DNA from: Shiella aurantiaca | GTDB lineage: Bacteria > Bacteroidota > Bacteroidia > Cytophagales > Cyclobacteriaceae | DNA: 64,000 nucleotides | Reading direction: 5' to 3' | Assembly (NCBI GenBank): GCA_030412945.1 | Contig: JAUHJS010000006.1 | Span: forward strand, 1 to 64,000 | Part shown: one piece after another, positions 1 to 9,166 of the stretch | Layout of the letters: the number at the start of each line of letters is the position of its first letter | How positions within the stretch are numbered: position 1 is the first letter of the stretch | Notes under the pieces: model-generated | Database searches by the model: none | The model's input: only the letters and a program-made list of their open reading frames with translations | Told to the model about the DNA's origin: nothing | Program-made: the position numbers and the translations under genes

Positions 1-44
1 CTCTTTTCAACTTTTCCCTCTGGCCTTCTACCGTTTTGGGAGTG

Positions 45-52
45 CAAAGATA
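45..52 (-). promoter_or_regulatory. possible -7 box for a gene off the left edge
   Basis: On the minus strand this reads TATCTTTG, which fits the Bacteroidota -7 consensus TAnnTTTG. No good TTTG lies exactly 19 bases upstream (the nearest is 21 away), so support is weak. It would drive a leftward gene outside the window. I see no gene in bases 1-136. Confidence 0.3.
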
Positions 53-136
53 AGAGACTATTTCCGCCCTTTCCAAATCTTTATCGCCTATTTTTTACCA
101 CTCCCCCCTAACTACTAGCTTATCAGTGAGATAAAT

Positions 137-652
137 TTAAAACTTTGTTTTCTTGAAGACTGGTACGGTAGAACAAGGCTCTCCAAACATGATAGAGGCC
201 GAAAAAGGCAATAATCTTCGGGTAATTTCAGCATAAGCAAAACTAGTCAACTGCTTATTAGAGCAACCCTTTATAACCACCTTCGCATTGAGGTATTGAC
301 CAAATTCCATTTGGTTGAATTTGGCTACAAGCAGACTATTGATAAGTTCCTCCTTAGTCCCTACTTGTACATAATTAGCCACCTTATAAAGATTTGTAAT
401 TAGGAGCATGTAGGCCCAATTAGGTATGATGGCATCGGCTGAACATTCGATAGCGACATTGGTATTTGCGTACTGCTGCCAGTTGTGCTCTTTTAAAAAG
501 GTACGAAATTCTTTTTCTTTCAGAATTAGTCCTTGGTAGAGACAGTCTTTAAGATCGAAAGACACGATGGGATGAGGGTCTAGAAAAGTTTCCAGATCTA
601 TGGTGATAAGACCACTGGCTTCTACTTTATTGACAATGGTATCGCTGGTCAT
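137..652 (-). CDS. DUF2480 family protein
   Basis: This 171-residue soluble protein has the DUF2480 family pattern. It opens with a region reading SGLITIDLE, then carries an acidic stretch and the conserved block CSADAIIPNWAY at about residues 70-81. A second conserved segment with a lysine-glycine-cysteine (KGCS) follows near residue 128. The family is almost confined to Bacteroidota and has no established function. The gene lies one base after tsaB on the same strand and closes the run that starts at rpmH, so it is probably co-transcribed with tRNA-modification and permease genes. No signal peptide or membrane segment is visible. The family call is by recognition; I can infer no role. Confidence 0.85.
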   Translation of the reverse strand: MTSDTIVNKVEASGLITIDLETFLDPHPIVSFDLKDCLYQGLILKEKEFRTFLKEHNWQQYANTNVAIECSADAIIPNWAYMLLITNLYKVANYVQVGTKEELINSLLVAKFNQMEFGQYLNAKVVIKGCSNKQLTSFAYAEITRRLLPFSASIMFGEPCSTVPVFKKTKF

Positions 653-653
653 A

Positions 654-1343
654 TTAAAGCTGGGATTTGTTCTTGGGTTGTATTAGCCTGAACTCCTTAA
701 TATAATCGGGTTCGAAATAGGCTGTATCGACAAAGTCGCTATTATAAAACTTCATCTGTAGGATTTGGTTCCCAAAAGCCGCAGAGGGTACGATATTTTT
801 CAGAATTTGAACTGATGGATTCCCCTGGAAGACATCGACAAACTTATCAGCACCATCTCCAAAAAGAATATTGGGTTTATCGTTCCATTTATCAAAAGTA
901 CTTGAGTCGACTATTAAAGGATGGATATCGGTCACTTGTTGCCCATTGGTATCGAAGCATGCCGTATACACTTCCATTCTACGGGCATCTATCATGGGCC
1001 AATAATTGGCATCCGAGGCGTATTGGCTTCTCACATATTCATACATAGTATGTAGGGAGCTAACTGCAAGCATGGGTATGTCATTAGCAAAACAAATTCC
1101 TTTGGCCGTAGAAACCCCAATGCGCAAACCTGTGTAAGAGCCCGGCCCACCTGACACCGCAACTGCTTGGATACTGGAGAGAGGAGTCTGACAAAAAGCA
1201 CAAACAGACTCGATTTGGGAAGTAAGCATGGCCGAATGCGACTTCTCCTCTTGGATTTGGGAAAAGCCCAGTACTTTATCGTGGTGATGGATTGCCACCG
1301 ATGATACTTTGGTAGCGGTATCGATATGAAGAATTAGGGCCAT
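654..1343 (-). CDS. tsaB: tRNA threonylcarbamoyladenosine biosynthesis protein TsaB
   Basis: TsaB is the inactive ASKHA-fold partner of TsaD. The two form the complex that transfers threonylcarbamoyl to A37 of tRNAs reading ANN codons. The protein opens with the phosphate-1-like strand ILHIDTAT. It carries the family hallmark GGPGSYTGLRIG at about residues 65-76 and the HS pair near residue 36. At 229 residues it has normal bacterial TsaB length. It sits three bases downstream of the TauE/SafE permease gene and one base upstream of the DUF2480 gene. tsaD and tsaE are not in the window. Confidence 0.95.
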   Translation of the reverse strand: MALILHIDTATKVSSVAIHHHDKVLGFSQIQEEKSHSAMLTSQIESVCAFCQTPLSSIQAVAVSGGPGSYTGLRIGVSTAKGICFANDIPMLAVSSLHTMYEYVRSQYASDANYWPMIDARRMEVYTACFDTNGQQVTDIHPLIVDSSTFDKWNDKPNILFGDGADKFVDVFQGNPSVQILKNIVPSAAFGNQILQMKFYNSDFVDTAYFEPDYIKEFRLIQPKNKSQL

Positions 1344-1346
1344 TGG

Positions 1347-2159
1347 CTATAGTAAATCTGCTAGCTTTTGAATAATGACCAAAAGTATGAAGGTTGCGAA
1401 TATATAACTAATAGATTTGGAGGATATCATACGACCCACCTTGACGCCCAATGAAGATGATAACATAACTCCGAAACTTAAGGGAAGGGCAACACTCCAT
1501 ACGATATAGCCTGTATGATTGATGGTATTGAGCAAGAGGGTGTTCTCCAAAAGATTATTGATGGTGATAATAGAGGTAGTGATGAAGATAACGCCAAGGC
1601 TAATAGATTTGGCTTTTTTGATATCCATTTTCAATACCAAATGCAAAATAGGGATGATAATGGTGCCTCCACCCAGGCCTGATAAAGCTGCCACCGTACC
1701 ACCGGATGCTCCTGCCACCAGTAAAGTCGGTGTGCTTTTGATCTCTGGAGTAGAAAGAAGGATTTTGCGCGCCTTACGCAATGTTTGAACAAGAACAAAA
1801 AGCAAGAGCCCTATGATAATCACATTAAAAGCCTCTTTGGAATAGAGTGGTGTATTGACTATAAATCGAAGCACTGATAAAGAAAACACCGAGCTACCGA
1901 GGCCAATCCATGCTACCTCTTTCCAATGAAACTCTTTATGTCTAATTAGATTGGAATTAGCAGAAAAAGAGGCAAACCATGTTCCAAAGATGGAATTGGC
2001 AATTGTATATTGAACAATTTGATCTTCGGGAATACCCACATGCCGTAGCACCAAGGGTAAAATAGCAACAAAAACCACTCCTCCACCTATTCCCAAAAGG
2101 CCTGCCATGAAGCCTCCTACCAAGCCAGCGGCCAATAGCATGAGGTAAAATGATATCAC
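1347..2159 (-). CDS. TauE/SafE family membrane permease
   Basis: This is a polytopic inner-membrane protein of the TauE/SafE (sulfite/organosulfonate exporter) superfamily. Its two halves each carry the glycine-rich repeat signature, GLLGIGGGVV near residue 20 and GLGGGTIIIPIL near residue 160. About eight hydrophobic segments are visible and the length (270) is usual. Substrates in this family vary (sulfite, sulfoacetate, thiosulfate and others), and nothing nearby fixes the substrate. Its start overlaps the stop of the upstream protease gene by four bases, which suggests translational coupling. Confidence 0.85.
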   Translation of the reverse strand: MISFYLMLLAAGLVGGFMAGLLGIGGGVVFVAILPLVLRHVGIPEDQIVQYTIANSIFGTWFASFSANSNLIRHKEFHWKEVAWIGLGSSVFSLSVLRFIVNTPLYSKEAFNVIIIGLLLFVLVQTLRKARKILLSTPEIKSTPTLLVAGASGGTVAALSGLGGGTIIIPILHLVLKMDIKKAKSISLGVIFITTSIITINNLLENTLLLNTINHTGYIVWSVALPLSFGVMLSSSLGVKVGRMISSKSISYIFATFILLVIIQKLADLL

Positions 2160-3817
2160 TTGCGGGCTAAGAGTTGGTTGTACGAATCAGTAGTATTCAA
2201 GATTTCAAGTGCTTTCTTCACCTCCGCATCATGGCTCAAGGACGCCTGAATGAGACCCTTTTGAAAATAGTAACGAGAGGCAATCTCTTCTTCCAAAATA
2301 TGGCGAATTTCAGTAGCAAACTTCTGAAGGTCTGTTTCTTTGTTGTGCTTTATTTGCTGGTCGAGTGATTCAATTTGGGCTTTGATATCGCTGTAGTACT
2401 TTTCCTTCTTAGCTGACTCAATCAACTCGTTCATGGTTTTTTCCACTTTGGTGGTATAATCGTATTCCTTGTCTTTCAGCCAGACGCAAAACTCCTGATA
2501 CTGCGCATTGCTTAAAGAGAAACTTTCAGCAGAAGCGATGGTAGGATTTTTATAGTGAAATTCATTGGCATATTGGAATACAAGACCTTTGGAAACCAAG
2601 GAAACGGTAATGGGGGCGTATACTTGTTTATCGAGCACGATTTCGGGATCTACTCCCCCTCCGTCATATACCACTCTTCCGTTGGTGGTTTTAAACGCTA
2701 CTTTTAGGCTATCGGGCACTTTGCCTACGCTGCCGTCTTCGTTACGATTGGAGTAGTCAAGAGCTTGAATACACCTTCCGCTAGGCGTGTAATACTTGGC
2801 GGTGGTTACTTTCAGCTGGGCATTGTAGGTAAGCGGGCGCGTGGCCTGCACCAAGCCTTTTCCGAAAGTTTTTTGCCCTACTAATACGCCACGATCATAA
2901 TCTTGAATAACGCCTGCCACTATTTCAGCTGCTGAAGCGCTTCCGCTACTGGTAAGTACGGCCACGGGGATTTCGGTATCGGCAGGTGCCATTTGAGTAG
3001 CATAAGTCTTGTTCCATTCGGTTACTTTGCCACGTGTAGTCACTACCTCTTTTCCTTTAGGGATAAATACATTAGACACATTGATGGCTTCACTCAACAA
3101 ACCTCCGGGATTGTCGCGCAAATCAAGTATTACTTTTTTGGCTCCTTTGGCTTTCAGTTCTACCAAGGCATCGCGCACTTCGCGGCCTGCGCCTTGGGTG
3201 AAATCAGAAAGTTTGATGTAGGCCACATCGGAAGAAATCATGCCATGAAAAGGCACATTGCTGATAGTGACTTTTTCGCGCTGAAGGGTCACCGTAATGG
3301 GTTCGGTCTTCCCAAATCGCTGCACGGTGATGTTTAGCGAGGTATTTACTTGGCCTTTGAGCAGGCGGCCAATTTCTTCAGTAGATTTTTTGGTAACGTC
3401 TACTTCATCGACTTTCAGAAGTTTATCGCCAATCTTTAGTCCATTTTTTTGGGCGGAATAACCTTCATAAGGCATTATAACTACATTTTGCTCATTGACA
3501 CGACCAATCAAAAGACCCACTCCGGCATATTGTCCGGTGGTCATGGTCATGTAATCTTCAATATCGTCTTCGGCAATGTAATTGGTATATGGGTCGAGGG
3601 ATTCCAACATGGCTATCATGCCAGTTTGCATCAATTTGGCCGGATTTACTTCATCTACATAATAGGTATTTACCTCTCGAAAGAGGGTAGCCATAATATC
3701 CAGATTCTTGGCTATCTCGAAATAGCGGTCGCTGCGGGTGGCAGCTACAAAAAGTACGATAAAAAGTAGGCTGGCGAAAACCGAGTAGATTAACCGCTTA
3801 AAAATATTCTTCCTCAT
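2156..3817 (-). CDS. S41 family C-terminal processing peptidase with PDZ domain
   Basis: This is a CtpA/Prc-type serine protease. One N-terminal membrane anchor (about residues 9-27) would place it in the periplasm. A PDZ domain follows at about 95-180. The S41 catalytic domain carries the expected Ser-Lys dyad: Ser293 in SSGSASAAEI and Lys320 in KTFGKGLVQ. A C-terminal helical region of some 150 residues is charged and probably regulatory. At 553 residues it matches the long Bacteroidota CTP proteases. It lies 25 bases after rnpA and overlaps the TauE/SafE gene. A second member of the family lies at 29.7 kb, so the window holds two paralogues. Confidence 0.93.
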   Translation of the reverse strand: MRKNIFKRLIYSVFASLLFIVLFVAATRSDRYFEIAKNLDIMATLFREVNTYYVDEVNPAKLMQTGMIAMLESLDPYTNYIAEDDIEDYMTMTTGQYAGVGLLIGRVNEQNVVIMPYEGYSAQKNGLKIGDKLLKVDEVDVTKKSTEEIGRLLKGQVNTSLNITVQRFGKTEPITVTLQREKVTISNVPFHGMISSDVAYIKLSDFTQGAGREVRDALVELKAKGAKKVILDLRDNPGGLLSEAINVSNVFIPKGKEVVTTRGKVTEWNKTYATQMAPADTEIPVAVLTSSGSASAAEIVAGVIQDYDRGVLVGQKTFGKGLVQATRPLTYNAQLKVTTAKYYTPSGRCIQALDYSNRNEDGSVGKVPDSLKVAFKTTNGRVVYDGGGVDPEIVLDKQVYAPITVSLVSKGLVFQYANEFHYKNPTIASAESFSLSNAQYQEFCVWLKDKEYDYTTKVEKTMNELIESAKKEKYYSDIKAQIESLDQQIKHNKETDLQKFATEIRHILEEEIASRYYFQKGLIQASLSHDAEVKKALEILNTTDSYNQLLARK

Positions 3818-3842
3818 AATCCAATCAATTGAAACGCTTAAG

Positions 3843-4211
3843 TTACATATTTTTTAAACGCGACAATATTTCGATTAGTTTTTGATTGAGATGCTTAAAC
3901 TCGGGAATTTCTTTTGCGGTGTATATCAGCGCCAAGCGGTACTTGCTTTCGGAGGCTGATAGCAGGTGCTTATTGGTTCGATAGGTTTCGCGAATGAGGC
4001 GCTTAATACGATTTCGATCTACGGCCTTCTTGAAATTGCGCTTCGATACAGAAATAAGAAGCTGATGGGGAGCGGGCTCAGTGTGTGCAATGTACACCAA
4101 GCGAAAAGGGTATAAATAAATAGAGGAACCTTTCGCAAAAAGTTCCTCTATCTTTTTTTTGCTGCTTAGTCTTTCGGCTTTGGTAAATCGGAAGTTTAAT
4201 GCATCATCCAT
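3843..4211 (-). CDS. rnpA: ribonuclease P protein component
   Basis: RnpA is the protein subunit of RNase P, which trims the 5' leader from pre-tRNA. The protein is small and basic (122 residues). It contains the family signature, with the RNR core in KKAVDRNRIKRLIRET. The N-terminal ERL..KKIEELF region is also typical. The gene follows rpmH on the same strand by about 60 bases, the common bacterial rpmH-rnpA order. Confidence 0.95.
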   Translation of the reverse strand: MDDALNFRFTKAERLSSKKKIEELFAKGSSIYLYPFRLVYIAHTEPAPHQLLISVSKRNFKKAVDRNRIKRLIRETYRTNKHLLSASESKYRLALIYTAKEIPEFKHLNQKLIEILSRLKNM

Positions 4212-4274
4212 AGGTTACCCAAGTTACACTAAACTGAATCGTTTAGGCACAGACAAGCGCTGAAGTATTATGGC

Positions 4275-4433
4275 TTACTTCTTGTGTCTTTTCTCGTCAG
4301 ACACAGTAAGTTTATGTCTTCCTCTTGCTCTTCTGGCAGCCAGTACTCTTCTACCATTTGCAGATTCCATTCTAGCTCTGAAACCGTGCTTGTTTCTTCT
4401 TTTTCTTTGAGAAGGCTGAAATGTTCTTTTCAT
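4275..4433 (-). CDS. rpmH: 50S ribosomal protein L34
   Basis: The gene is short, 52 codons plus stop. The product begins [18 protein letters not shown] and continues with the arginine-rich RARMES..GRRVL core, which is the L34 signature. It ends in SDEKRHKK. L34 is a structural protein of the large ribosomal subunit. The gene leads the rpmH-rnpA-protease-tsaB run and has a near-perfect Bacteroidota promoter about 70 bases upstream. Start and stop are unambiguous because the whole family-length protein is in frame. Confidence 0.97.
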   Translation of the reverse strand: MKRTFQPSQRKRRNKHGFRARMESANGRRVLAARRARGRHKLTVSDEKRHKK

Positions 4434-4500
4434 CTTATTATATACTTAGAATATGTTAAGTCTACTTTAGTCCTCGGCTAAGAGGATTAATTATGGCCTG

Positions 4501-4531
4501 CAAAGGTAGTGGCTTTTTGTGTAAATGCAAA
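4501..4531 (-). promoter_or_regulatory. consensus promoter for rpmH
   Basis: On the minus strand this reads TTTG, exactly 19 bases, then TACCTTTG. That is an exact match to the Bacteroidota housekeeping consensus TTTG-N19-TAnnTTTG. The transcript would start a few bases further on and give rpmH a leader of about 60 bases. Confidence 0.75.
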
Positions 4532-4574
4532 TGCTGTATTTAAAAAAAATAGAAAAAAGCATCAAAAGAAATAA

Positions 4575-4620
4575 GAAATACCGTAGAGAAACAAGCAAAA
4601 CCTATTCTCTACGGTATTTC
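4575..4620 (-). terminator. hairpin terminator after the M16-like gene
   Basis: GAAATACCGTAGAG and its exact reverse complement form a 14-bp stem with an 18-base loop, just past the stop of the 688-residue M16-like gene. A T-rich stretch follows on the minus strand. It separates that gene from the rpmH promoter. Confidence 0.65.
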
Positions 4621-4627
4621 AAGTCAA

Positions 4628-6694
4628 TTATTCTATGGTAAATAGCCCCTCGGCTAGCTCTCCATTGATTTCTACCGTTTTCACTTCTGCCTTGATTACC
4701 ATACCTTGATTGATGGTCATGACGTAAGGTACTTTAATACCCTCCACCTCGCGGTAATCGGAAAACGAAACCGAAGTATTGAATGGGCCATTGGGCGTGT
4801 CAACGGTGGTAGCCTCTTTCACTTTCAAGCCTGATTGAACATCAAAATAAGAAGTTGATTTCTTACCCGCTGCATTTTCTACTTCTATGGCATACGCTTT
4901 ATTTCCCTCTACATCTTCTATACCAAGTAGATTGGTCTTTACACCATTTTTTTCATAATTCATTTCAGCAAACATATCTGCTTGTTGCAGGGCTTCTTTC
5001 AGCTTATCACCTTCCAAATTCATTTTCTGTCCTTGCATCACGGTATAGCCTTTATCTCCATTTATCACCGTTTTGGAGATAGTCATACCGGGCATGCTCA
5101 CTTCATTCAAAAATTTGCCTGAATTAGTTTTCACCACTTTCATGGTAAGGTTCATGCCCTGAACGCTGGCAGCCATTTCGGTATTGATGCTTTTTAGGGC
5201 TTCGATTTTGGCTTTTCCGCCCAGTGCGTTGATGTAGTTTTCAATCACCTTTGCAGCAGTAAGCCCCTGCGGGATATCAGTTACTTCGGGCACGTACACC
5301 TTGCCGTACACATCGCGGTACTCGATTTCGCCAAATTTGCCAAGGCCAGGAACGATTTGCTTACCATTACCCACGATAACGATATAGGCATTATCAGGAC
5401 GCACAAACTGACGCGCGGTTGCCTGAATATCTTCTAAAGTAAGTGCTTCTACTGTTTTCAAATAATTGGCATAATAATCCTTGGGCAGTTTATAGCGCTC
5501 AATATTTAAGGCGAAGCTTGCAATCGTAGAAGGATTTTCCAAAGAACGGGCGAAACTTCCGGTAATATTATTTTTCACTTTTTGAAGCTCCTCTTCTGTC
5601 ACTTTTTCCTTAACGATTTTATTCATTTCATACAGGAGTTCTACCACTGCACTATCGGTAACCTCGTTTCGTACACTGGCATTGGCACTGAAAGTCCCTA
5701 CCAATTCATCAGCACTTAATGAGGAATAAGCTCCGTAGGTAAAAGCTTTATCTTCGCGAAGGTTCATAAACAAACGAGCTGTACCACTTCCTCCTAAGAT
5801 TTGGTTCATCACACGAGTTTTAATCGCTTCAGGAGTTCCGGGCTTCAAATCTACCGGATAAGTGATATTAATAACAGATTGCACCGAAGACGGACGATCT
5901 ACCACCACCACTTTCGTTTTAGCAGGCGCTACTTGTGCCGGATAACTGTGAGTAGGAACTGTTCCTTTTTTCCATCCACCAAAGTATTTGTTCACCAATT
6001 TCTCCGCATCTTTTTTATTGATATCACCCACAATGGCCAAATAGGCTACATTAGGTTTGAAATAGGTATTGTAATAATTGATGCATGACTGAAGGTCAAT
6101 TTTCTCAATGGTAGCTTCTGTTTCGATTTCGCCATACGGATGTGCTGCCCCATAACGTACTACATTGCTTACGTTAGATGAAATCGCATTGGGATTGTCT
6201 TTAGAAGACTGCAATCCCGAAAGCGTTCTCTTTTTCAGTTTCTCCAGTTCTTCGACTGGAAATGAAGGATTTAACAACACATCGCTCATAAGCGCCATCA
6301 ACTTATCGGTATGCTTGCTAAGTGAAGAGGCATAAATCCCCGTAGAACTGGTGCTTAAGGAAGCGCCAATAAAATCTACTTCTTCATCCAACTGCTCTTT
6401 GGTGCGGGTTTTTGTCCCGTTGCGCATAAGCTGACCTGCCATGCTGATGTATCCGGCTTGTTCGCCTTCCATTACAGGATCTACATCCAGTATCAGAGAA
6501 AAGGCAATTCGGGGTAATTTATCGTTTTGAATTACGAAAACTTTCAGTCCGTTTTTAAGGGTAAACGATTCGTATTCACCCAGATTGATCTGAGGAGCAG
6601 GTCCCGGAGCAGGAAGTTTGGAACGGTCGGTTTGGGCAAGCGCTTGAGAGAAAGTCAAGAGCAATACCACTATATAGATATATGTATTTTTCAT
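4628..6694 (-). CDS. M16 family peptidase-like protein lacking the zinc motif, with C-terminal extra domain
   Basis: This secreted protein (signal peptide ending near ALAQ, residue 21) has two M16 peptidase-fold halves spanning roughly residues 40-470. The HxxEH zinc-binding motif is absent: the equivalent helix reads GYISMAGQLMRNG. It therefore resembles the non-catalytic subunit of a paired M16 protease. The R/Y-bearing segment near ARLFMNLREDKAFTYG, typical of such partners, is present. Residues of about 475-688 form an extra beta-rich domain resembling lipoprotein-binding (LolA-like) folds; that resemblance is a guess. The gene lies 31 bases downstream of the catalytic M16 gene and is probably co-transcribed with it. 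The pair likely forms a periplasmic heterodimer. Confidence 0.85.
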   Translation of the reverse strand: MKNTYIYIVVLLLTFSQALAQTDRSKLPAPGPAPQINLGEYESFTLKNGLKVFVIQNDKLPRIAFSLILDVDPVMEGEQAGYISMAGQLMRNGTKTRTKEQLDEEVDFIGASLSTSSTGIYASSLSKHTDKLMALMSDVLLNPSFPVEELEKLKKRTLSGLQSSKDNPNAISSNVSNVVRYGAAHPYGEIETEATIEKIDLQSCINYYNTYFKPNVAYLAIVGDINKKDAEKLVNKYFGGWKKGTVPTHSYPAQVAPAKTKVVVVDRPSSVQSVINITYPVDLKPGTPEAIKTRVMNQILGGSGTARLFMNLREDKAFTYGAYSSLSADELVGTFSANASVRNEVTDSAVVELLYEMNKIVKEKVTEEELQKVKNNITGSFARSLENPSTIASFALNIERYKLPKDYYANYLKTVEALTLEDIQATARQFVRPDNAYIVIVGNGKQIVPGLGKFGEIEYRDVYGKVYVPEVTDIPQGLTAAKVIENYINALGGKAKIEALKSINTEMAASVQGMNLTMKVVKTNSGKFLNEVSMPGMTISKTVINGDKGYTVMQGQKMNLEGDKLKEALQQADMFAEMNYEKNGVKTNLLGIEDVEGNKAYAIEVENAAGKKSTSYFDVQSGLKVKEATTVDTPNGPFNTSVSFSDYREVEGIKVPYVMTINQGMVIKAEVKTVEINGELAEGLFTIE

Positions 6695-6725
6695 TTTATG
6701 GATTCGTTAAGGGTTCTACACAGGA

Positions 6726-8054
6726 TTATTCAGGCTTTTGCGATTGAGGCAAATAATATAATACCACACGGTTTTCTTTGTTGAGGTATTTGTTGGCCAC
6801 CGCCTTGATATCCTCACGTGTAACCTTCATATAGCGCTCTATTTCGGTATTGATAAGGTTTGCATCACCAAAATACATTTGGTAATTGGCTAAACTTTCG
6901 GCAATACCTGCCATAGTAGCGTTTCCGCTAACGAAATCGTTTTCTACCTGATTTCTGATTTTCTGAAACTCCTCTTCGGTGATCAGTTCATTTTTCACCT
7001 TCTCGATTTCCACATCCATAGCCGCTTCCAAGTCTTCCGGCTTCACACCCATATTCACAATACCAAGGGTAATAAACAAACCCGGATCTTCTAAGGCATA
7101 CGGAAAAGCAAATACCTGAAGGGCCTTCTGTTGGTTATCGGTTAGTTCCTTATTTAGGCGTGAGCTTTTTCCGGCAGAAAGAATTTGGGTGAGCATGTTA
7201 AGCGCATAGTAATCATCGGTGCCTTGAGCCGGCATATGGTAAGACTGAAATACAGCAGGAAGCTGAATGTTGTCATACACCACATCACGGATTTCCTCCG
7301 TTTGTGCAGGTTCTACCACATTGGGGCGAGGGATTTCGCGTGTTCCGGCCGGAATTTCCGCAAAATACTTTTCTACCAATTTCTTGGTTTCAGCTACATT
7401 GATATCGCCAGCAATAGAAAGAATGGCATTTTGTGGCACATAGAAGGTCTTGTAGAATTCAATAAACTCTTCCAAGGTAGCTGCATTCAGGTGATCCATA
7501 GAACCGATAGGCATCCAACGATACGGGTGTACCTTGAAAGCACGTTTGAATGTTTCGCCTGCGAATGAACCATAAGGTTGGTTATCGATACGCTGACGCT
7601 TTTCTTCTTTTACTACCTCACGCTGGGTTTCAACACCCACCTGGTCGATTTTGGCATGAAGCAAACGCTCCGACTCCATATACAAGCCTAGCTCCAACTG
7701 ATTAGAAGGAAGGATTTCGTAATAGAAGGTACGGTCGTTGGAAGTATTGGCATTTAGCGCACCACCAGCAGCCTCAATAATTTTCATGTATTGACCTCTT
7801 TCGATATTCTCAGAACCTTCAAAAAGCAAGTGCTCAAAGAAGTGGGCAAAGCCGGTTCTTTCGGGGTTTTCGTTTTTAGAACCCACATGATACATAACGG
7901 TAACCGCCACAATGGGTGTGGTGTGGTCTTCGTGCAAAATTACTTGCAGGCCGTTGTCGAGTTTGTACTGTTCGAATGCAATGGCTTTTCCTTGTGCCAT
8001 AGCGTGGGCACCCACAAGGCTAAGCAGGGAAGCCATAATAATAAGCTTTCTCAT
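6726..8054 (-). CDS. M16 family zinc metallopeptidase, catalytic partner
   Basis: This is a secreted pitrilysin/processing-peptidase-like protease. The signal peptide ends around AHAMAQ (residue 21). The inverted zinc motif HFFEH is at residues 71-75. The distal glutamate ligand lies in the acidic segment REVVKEEKR near residues 145-153. At 442 residues it is a single two-domain M16B half. It is followed by a larger homologue that lacks the zinc motif, the usual arrangement for a two-subunit M16 protease. Substrates of these Bacteroidota pairs are not established. Confidence 0.9.
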   Translation of the reverse strand: MRKLIIMASLLSLVGAHAMAQGKAIAFEQYKLDNGLQVILHEDHTTPIVAVTVMYHVGSKNENPERTGFAHFFEHLLFEGSENIERGQYMKIIEAAGGALNANTSNDRTFYYEILPSNQLELGLYMESERLLHAKIDQVGVETQREVVKEEKRQRIDNQPYGSFAGETFKRAFKVHPYRWMPIGSMDHLNAATLEEFIEFYKTFYVPQNAILSIAGDINVAETKKLVEKYFAEIPAGTREIPRPNVVEPAQTEEIRDVVYDNIQLPAVFQSYHMPAQGTDDYYALNMLTQILSAGKSSRLNKELTDNQQKALQVFAFPYALEDPGLFITLGIVNMGVKPEDLEAAMDVEIEKVKNELITEEEFQKIRNQVENDFVSGNATMAGIAESLANYQMYFGDANLINTEIERYMKVTREDIKAVANKYLNKENRVVLYYLPQSQKPE

Positions 8055-8099
8055 TAAAATTAGGTTTAGGTTTATATAAGGTTAAACAAAGGGCATTAC

Positions 8100-9104
8100 T
8101 TAAGGTTTGCCGTACAGCTGAATTAATAAGTCCTTCGCTTGCTGGGCTTGTAGGCGAGGGCCAAATTGGGTCACTACTTTGGAAGAGGCCAAACTAGCAA
8201 GTTTACCAGCTCCGGCATAGGTATGACCATTGGTGATACCATATAAAAATGCTCCGGCAAACATATCTCCGGCTCCGTTGCTATCTATGGCTTTCACTTT
8301 GTAAGGTTCTATTTCGATAAAGGTATCACCATCGTATATCATGGCTCCATTAGCGCCCATCGTAATCACAAAAGCCTTGGCTGATTTTTTCATTTCCTCA
8401 CGGGCTTCTTCGAGCGTGCTTTTTCCGGTATAAAGCATGGCCTCCTCTTCATTGCAAAACAAAAGGTCGACACTGGCACCAATCACTTCATCAAATCCTT
8501 CACGGAAATATTTCACCATAGCAGGATCTGAAAAGGTTAGGGCTGTTTTTACGCCATGTTTTTCGGCTAGCTTCTTGGCATGCACCATCGCTTCGCGGCC
8601 GTTATCAGAAGTAACCAAATAGCCCTCGATATATACATATTTCGCCTCACTAAGAGCAGCTTCGTTGATTTGTTCAGTCGAGTAGGTTTGAGTAATACCC
8701 AAGAAGGTATTCATGGTGCGCTCGGCATCGGGAGTTACCATCACCAAACATTTTCCGGTGATGCCCGGCACCAGACTGGCTGCATCGAGATTGGTTTCTA
8801 CTCCGGCCAGCTTCATATCTTCCATGAAAAAATGGCCCATATCATCGTTGGCCACTTTGCATGAATAGTATGATTTCCCTCCAAATTGACTAACAGCAAT
8901 TATAGTGTTGGCTGCCGAGCCACCCGACTGCTTTTTCACACTCTCTTTATCAATCACGCGCATCAGGGCATTTTGGCGCTCTTCATCTACCAAGGTCATC
9001 AAGCCTTTCTCAACACCATTGGAGGTGAAAAAACTATCTTCCACCTTAAACTCCATGTCGACCAAGGCATTGCCTATGCCATACACATCATATTTTTTAC
9101 TCAT
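8100..9104 (-). CDS. PfkB-family carbohydrate kinase, adenosine kinase type
   Basis: This 334-residue ribokinase-fold enzyme has the N-terminal nucleoside/sugar-binding segment GNALVDMEFKV and the glycine pair in GGSAANT (residues 61-67). The C-terminal anion-hole motif SNGAGDMFAGA has its catalytic base at Asp280. The order and spacing match adenosine-kinase-like PfkB proteins, which phosphorylate adenosine to AMP with ATP, but PfkB substrates are hard to tell from sequence alone. The gene appears monocistronic, with its own promoter match. Confidence 0.85.
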   Translation of the reverse strand: MSKKYDVYGIGNALVDMEFKVEDSFFTSNGVEKGLMTLVDEERQNALMRVIDKESVKKQSGGSAANTIIAVSQFGGKSYYSCKVANDDMGHFFMEDMKLAGVETNLDAASLVPGITGKCLVMVTPDAERTMNTFLGITQTYSTEQINEAALSEAKYVYIEGYLVTSDNGREAMVHAKKLAEKHGVKTALTFSDPAMVKYFREGFDEVIGASVDLLFCNEEEAMLYTGKSTLEEAREEMKKSAKAFVITMGANGAMIYDGDTFIEIEPYKVKAIDSNGAGDMFAGAFLYGITNGHTYAGAGKLASLASSKVVTQFGPRLQAQQAKDLLIQLYGKP

Positions 9105-9133
9105 CTGTATCAGGATTCTTTAAAAACGAAGGG

Positions 9134-9164
9134 CAAAAATAAGCAAAACTCCTTGGCGAACAAG
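9134..9164 (-). promoter_or_regulatory. promoter for the PfkB kinase gene
   Basis: The minus strand reads CTTG, 19 bases, TATTTTTG. It matches the Bacteroidota consensus with one mismatch in the -33 box and gives a leader of roughly 25 bases. Confidence 0.55.
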
Positions 9165-9166
9165 TA

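Noticed and set aside
3843..4433. rpmH-rnpA as a sign of the replication origin
   Set aside because: No dnaA, no cluster of DnaA boxes and no AT-rich unwinding region are visible here.
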